Shown: piece by piece, positions 5,025 through 6,216 of the stretch
Position numbering within the stretch: the stretch's first letter is position 1
Layout of the letters: each line of letters begins with the position of its first letter
From: an uncultured Leptotrichia sp.
GTDB taxonomy: Bacteria; Fusobacteriota; Fusobacteriia; Fusobacteriales; Leptotrichiaceae
Reading direction: 5' to 3'
Length of the DNA stretch: 6,216 nt
Assembly (NCBI GenBank): GCA_938017765.1
Contig: CALIJH010000190.1
Span: 1-6,216 of the forward strand
Translations under genes and position numbers: made by a program
The notes under the pieces: generated by a model
What the model saw: only the letters and a program-made list of their open reading frames with translations
What the model was told of the DNA's origin: nothing
Databases searched by the model: none

Positions 5025-6216
5025 TTATCTGTTGATACTGTTATACTCTTCCAGAGCTTTTTTCAATATTTTCATTCCATTTTCTATTTCAGTCAAATTA
5101 TGAGTACAGAAAGAAAATCTTGCTTCTTTCATTCCTTTATCTTTTCCTGAATAAAATCCGGGTCCCGGTGCAAACATCAATGTTTGATTTTTATATCTGT
5201 ATTCTGTTAGCAACCAAAGTACAAACTTTTCTATATCGTCGACAGGGAGTTCTGCAAATATATAAAATGCACTGTCAGGCTTAAATGAAATTACTCCGGG
5301 CATATCTCTTAAATGATTATACATCAAATCTCTTCTTACTTTATATTCAAGTCTCACATTATCAATATATGTATCCAATGTATTTATTAAATTCGTACTT
5401 GCAAACTGCTCAATTGTCGAAACTGCAAGTCTTGCCTGACATAATTTCAGGGCCTGTGCTATAAACTCTTTATTTTTTGAAGCAACAACTCCTATTCTTG
5501 CTCCGCACGCACTGTAATGTTTGGAAATACTGTCAATGAGTATTGTCCTGTCGCTGACTTCGGGTACTGTCATAAATGACCTGTATTCAATATTATCGTC
5601 ATATATGAACTGTCTGTATACCTCGTCAGTAATTATATAAAGATCGTGTTCCAGAGCAATTTCTTTTATAATATCCATTTCTTTATGAGTAAATACAATT
5701 CCTGTCGGATTACTCGGATTTGAAAACATTATCGCCTTTGTTTTCGGTGTAATAAGCTTTACTATTTCTTCTTTTTCAGGTAAATGATAATTATTTTGAA
5801 TAGTTGTTTTAATAGGTATTAATACCGCACCGGCAGCCTTTAAAAAACTGTCATAATTGGAATAATAAGGTTCAGGTACTAAGACTTCATCTCCCGGATT
5901 ACATATAGTCTGTAAAGTTATCTGAATAGCCTCACTTCCGCCGTTAGTTATAAGCATATCTCCGGGAAAAATATTCATCCCTGACGCTATATAAGATTTT
6001 GAAAATGAATTTAGAAGTTCTGCAAGTCCTGCAGAATTTGCATATTTTACTATCTTCTCCTTATAATTATGCAGTCCGTCAAAAAACGTGTCAGGTGTCT
6101 GTACATCAGGCTGACCTATATGCAATTCATAAACTCTTACTCCATTTTTTTTAGCTGTATCTGCATACGGAACCAATTTTCTTATTGGCGAATATTGCAT
6201 ATTTAAAACTCTTTCC
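5025..6216 (-). CDS. PLP-dependent class I/II aminotransferase (5' end beyond right edge)
   Basis: A fold-type I pyridoxal phosphate enzyme that moves amino groups between amino acids and 2-oxo acids; the substrate is not readable from sequence. Numbered from the methionine at 6200: GQPD (29-32), cofactor-phosphate region NGGSEA (86-91), NPSNPTG (161-167), DEVY (192-195), Schiff-base lysine K227 in SISKHYS, GARIG (233-237) and the carboxylate-binding arginine R361 in RFSF. The frame stays open from 6200 to the window edge, adding the residues ERVLN in front of MQYSPIRKLVPYA. Relatives commonly carry a similar RxxxM-xSPIRKLxPxA start region, so I think the true start is outside the window and the 6200 ATG is internal; a weak AAAGAG 8 bases before that ATG leaves the alternative open. 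About 391 residues are present, near full family length (390-400). It probably leads a transcript that includes queH. Confidence 0.92.
   Translation of the reverse strand, partial: ERVLNMQYSPIRKLVPYADTAKKNGVRVYELHIGQPDVQTPDTFFDGLHNYKEKIVKYANSAGLAELLNSFSKSYIASGMNIFPGDMLITNGGSEAIQITLQTICNPGDEVLVPEPYYSNYDSFLKAAGAVLIPIKTTIQNNYHLPEKEEIVKLITPKTKAIMFSNPSNPTGIVFTHKEMDIIKEIALEHDLYIITDEVYRQFIYDDNIEYRSFMTVPEVSDRTILIDSISKHYSACGARIGVVASKNKEFIAQALKLCQARLAVSTIEQFASTNLINTLDTYIDNVRLEYKVRRDLMYNHLRDMPGVISFKPDSAFYIFAELPVDDIEKFVLWLLTEYRYKNQTLMFAPGPGFYSGKDKGMKEARFSFCTHNLTEIENGMKILKKALEEYNSINR

Overview
This is a strongly AT-rich stretch of bacterial chromosome carrying mostly housekeeping genes. The base composition, the A/T-ending codons, the AAAGGAG-type ribosome sites and the gene set fit Fusobacteriota (Leptotrichia/Sebaldella-like) or a low-GC Firmicute. 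Fusobacteriota is my preferred guess, from general resemblance only; no marker in the window settles it. TAA, TAG and TGA can all be read as normal stops, and I see no sign of an altered code.

Left part (1-3513, all on the minus strand): lepA (elongation factor 4) is followed after 42 bases by a DEDDh exonuclease. After another 138 bases comes the 5' third of a large PLD-nuclease/superfamily 2 helicase that runs off the left edge. Middle (3514-3641): a compact divergent intergenic region holds two well-formed sigma70-type promoters, one for lepA (minus) and one for mscL (plus), with their -35 boxes one base apart. Centre (3642-4252): mscL encodes the large mechanosensitive channel. It is followed by about 210 bases with an inverted repeat and a strong hairpin with A and T tracts, which probably terminates both mscL and the convergent queH. 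Right part (4253-6216, minus strand): an aminotransferase gene, open at the right edge, lies 82 bases upstream of queH (epoxyqueuosine reductase), probably in the same transcript.

Functionally, lepA and queH both serve translation (ribosome back-translocation and tRNA wobble modification). The exonuclease and the PLD-helicase both look like DNA-processing enzymes and are co-oriented, so they may form a small DNA repair or defence-type unit behind lepA; that link is inference. I see no CRISPR, tRNA, rRNA, intact insertion sequence or phage gene. The least ordinary items are the abutting divergent promoters, the PLD-helicase next to an exonuclease, the bidirectional terminator whose arms resemble insertion-sequence ends, and a 17-codon reading frame that exactly bridges lepA and the exonuclease gene.
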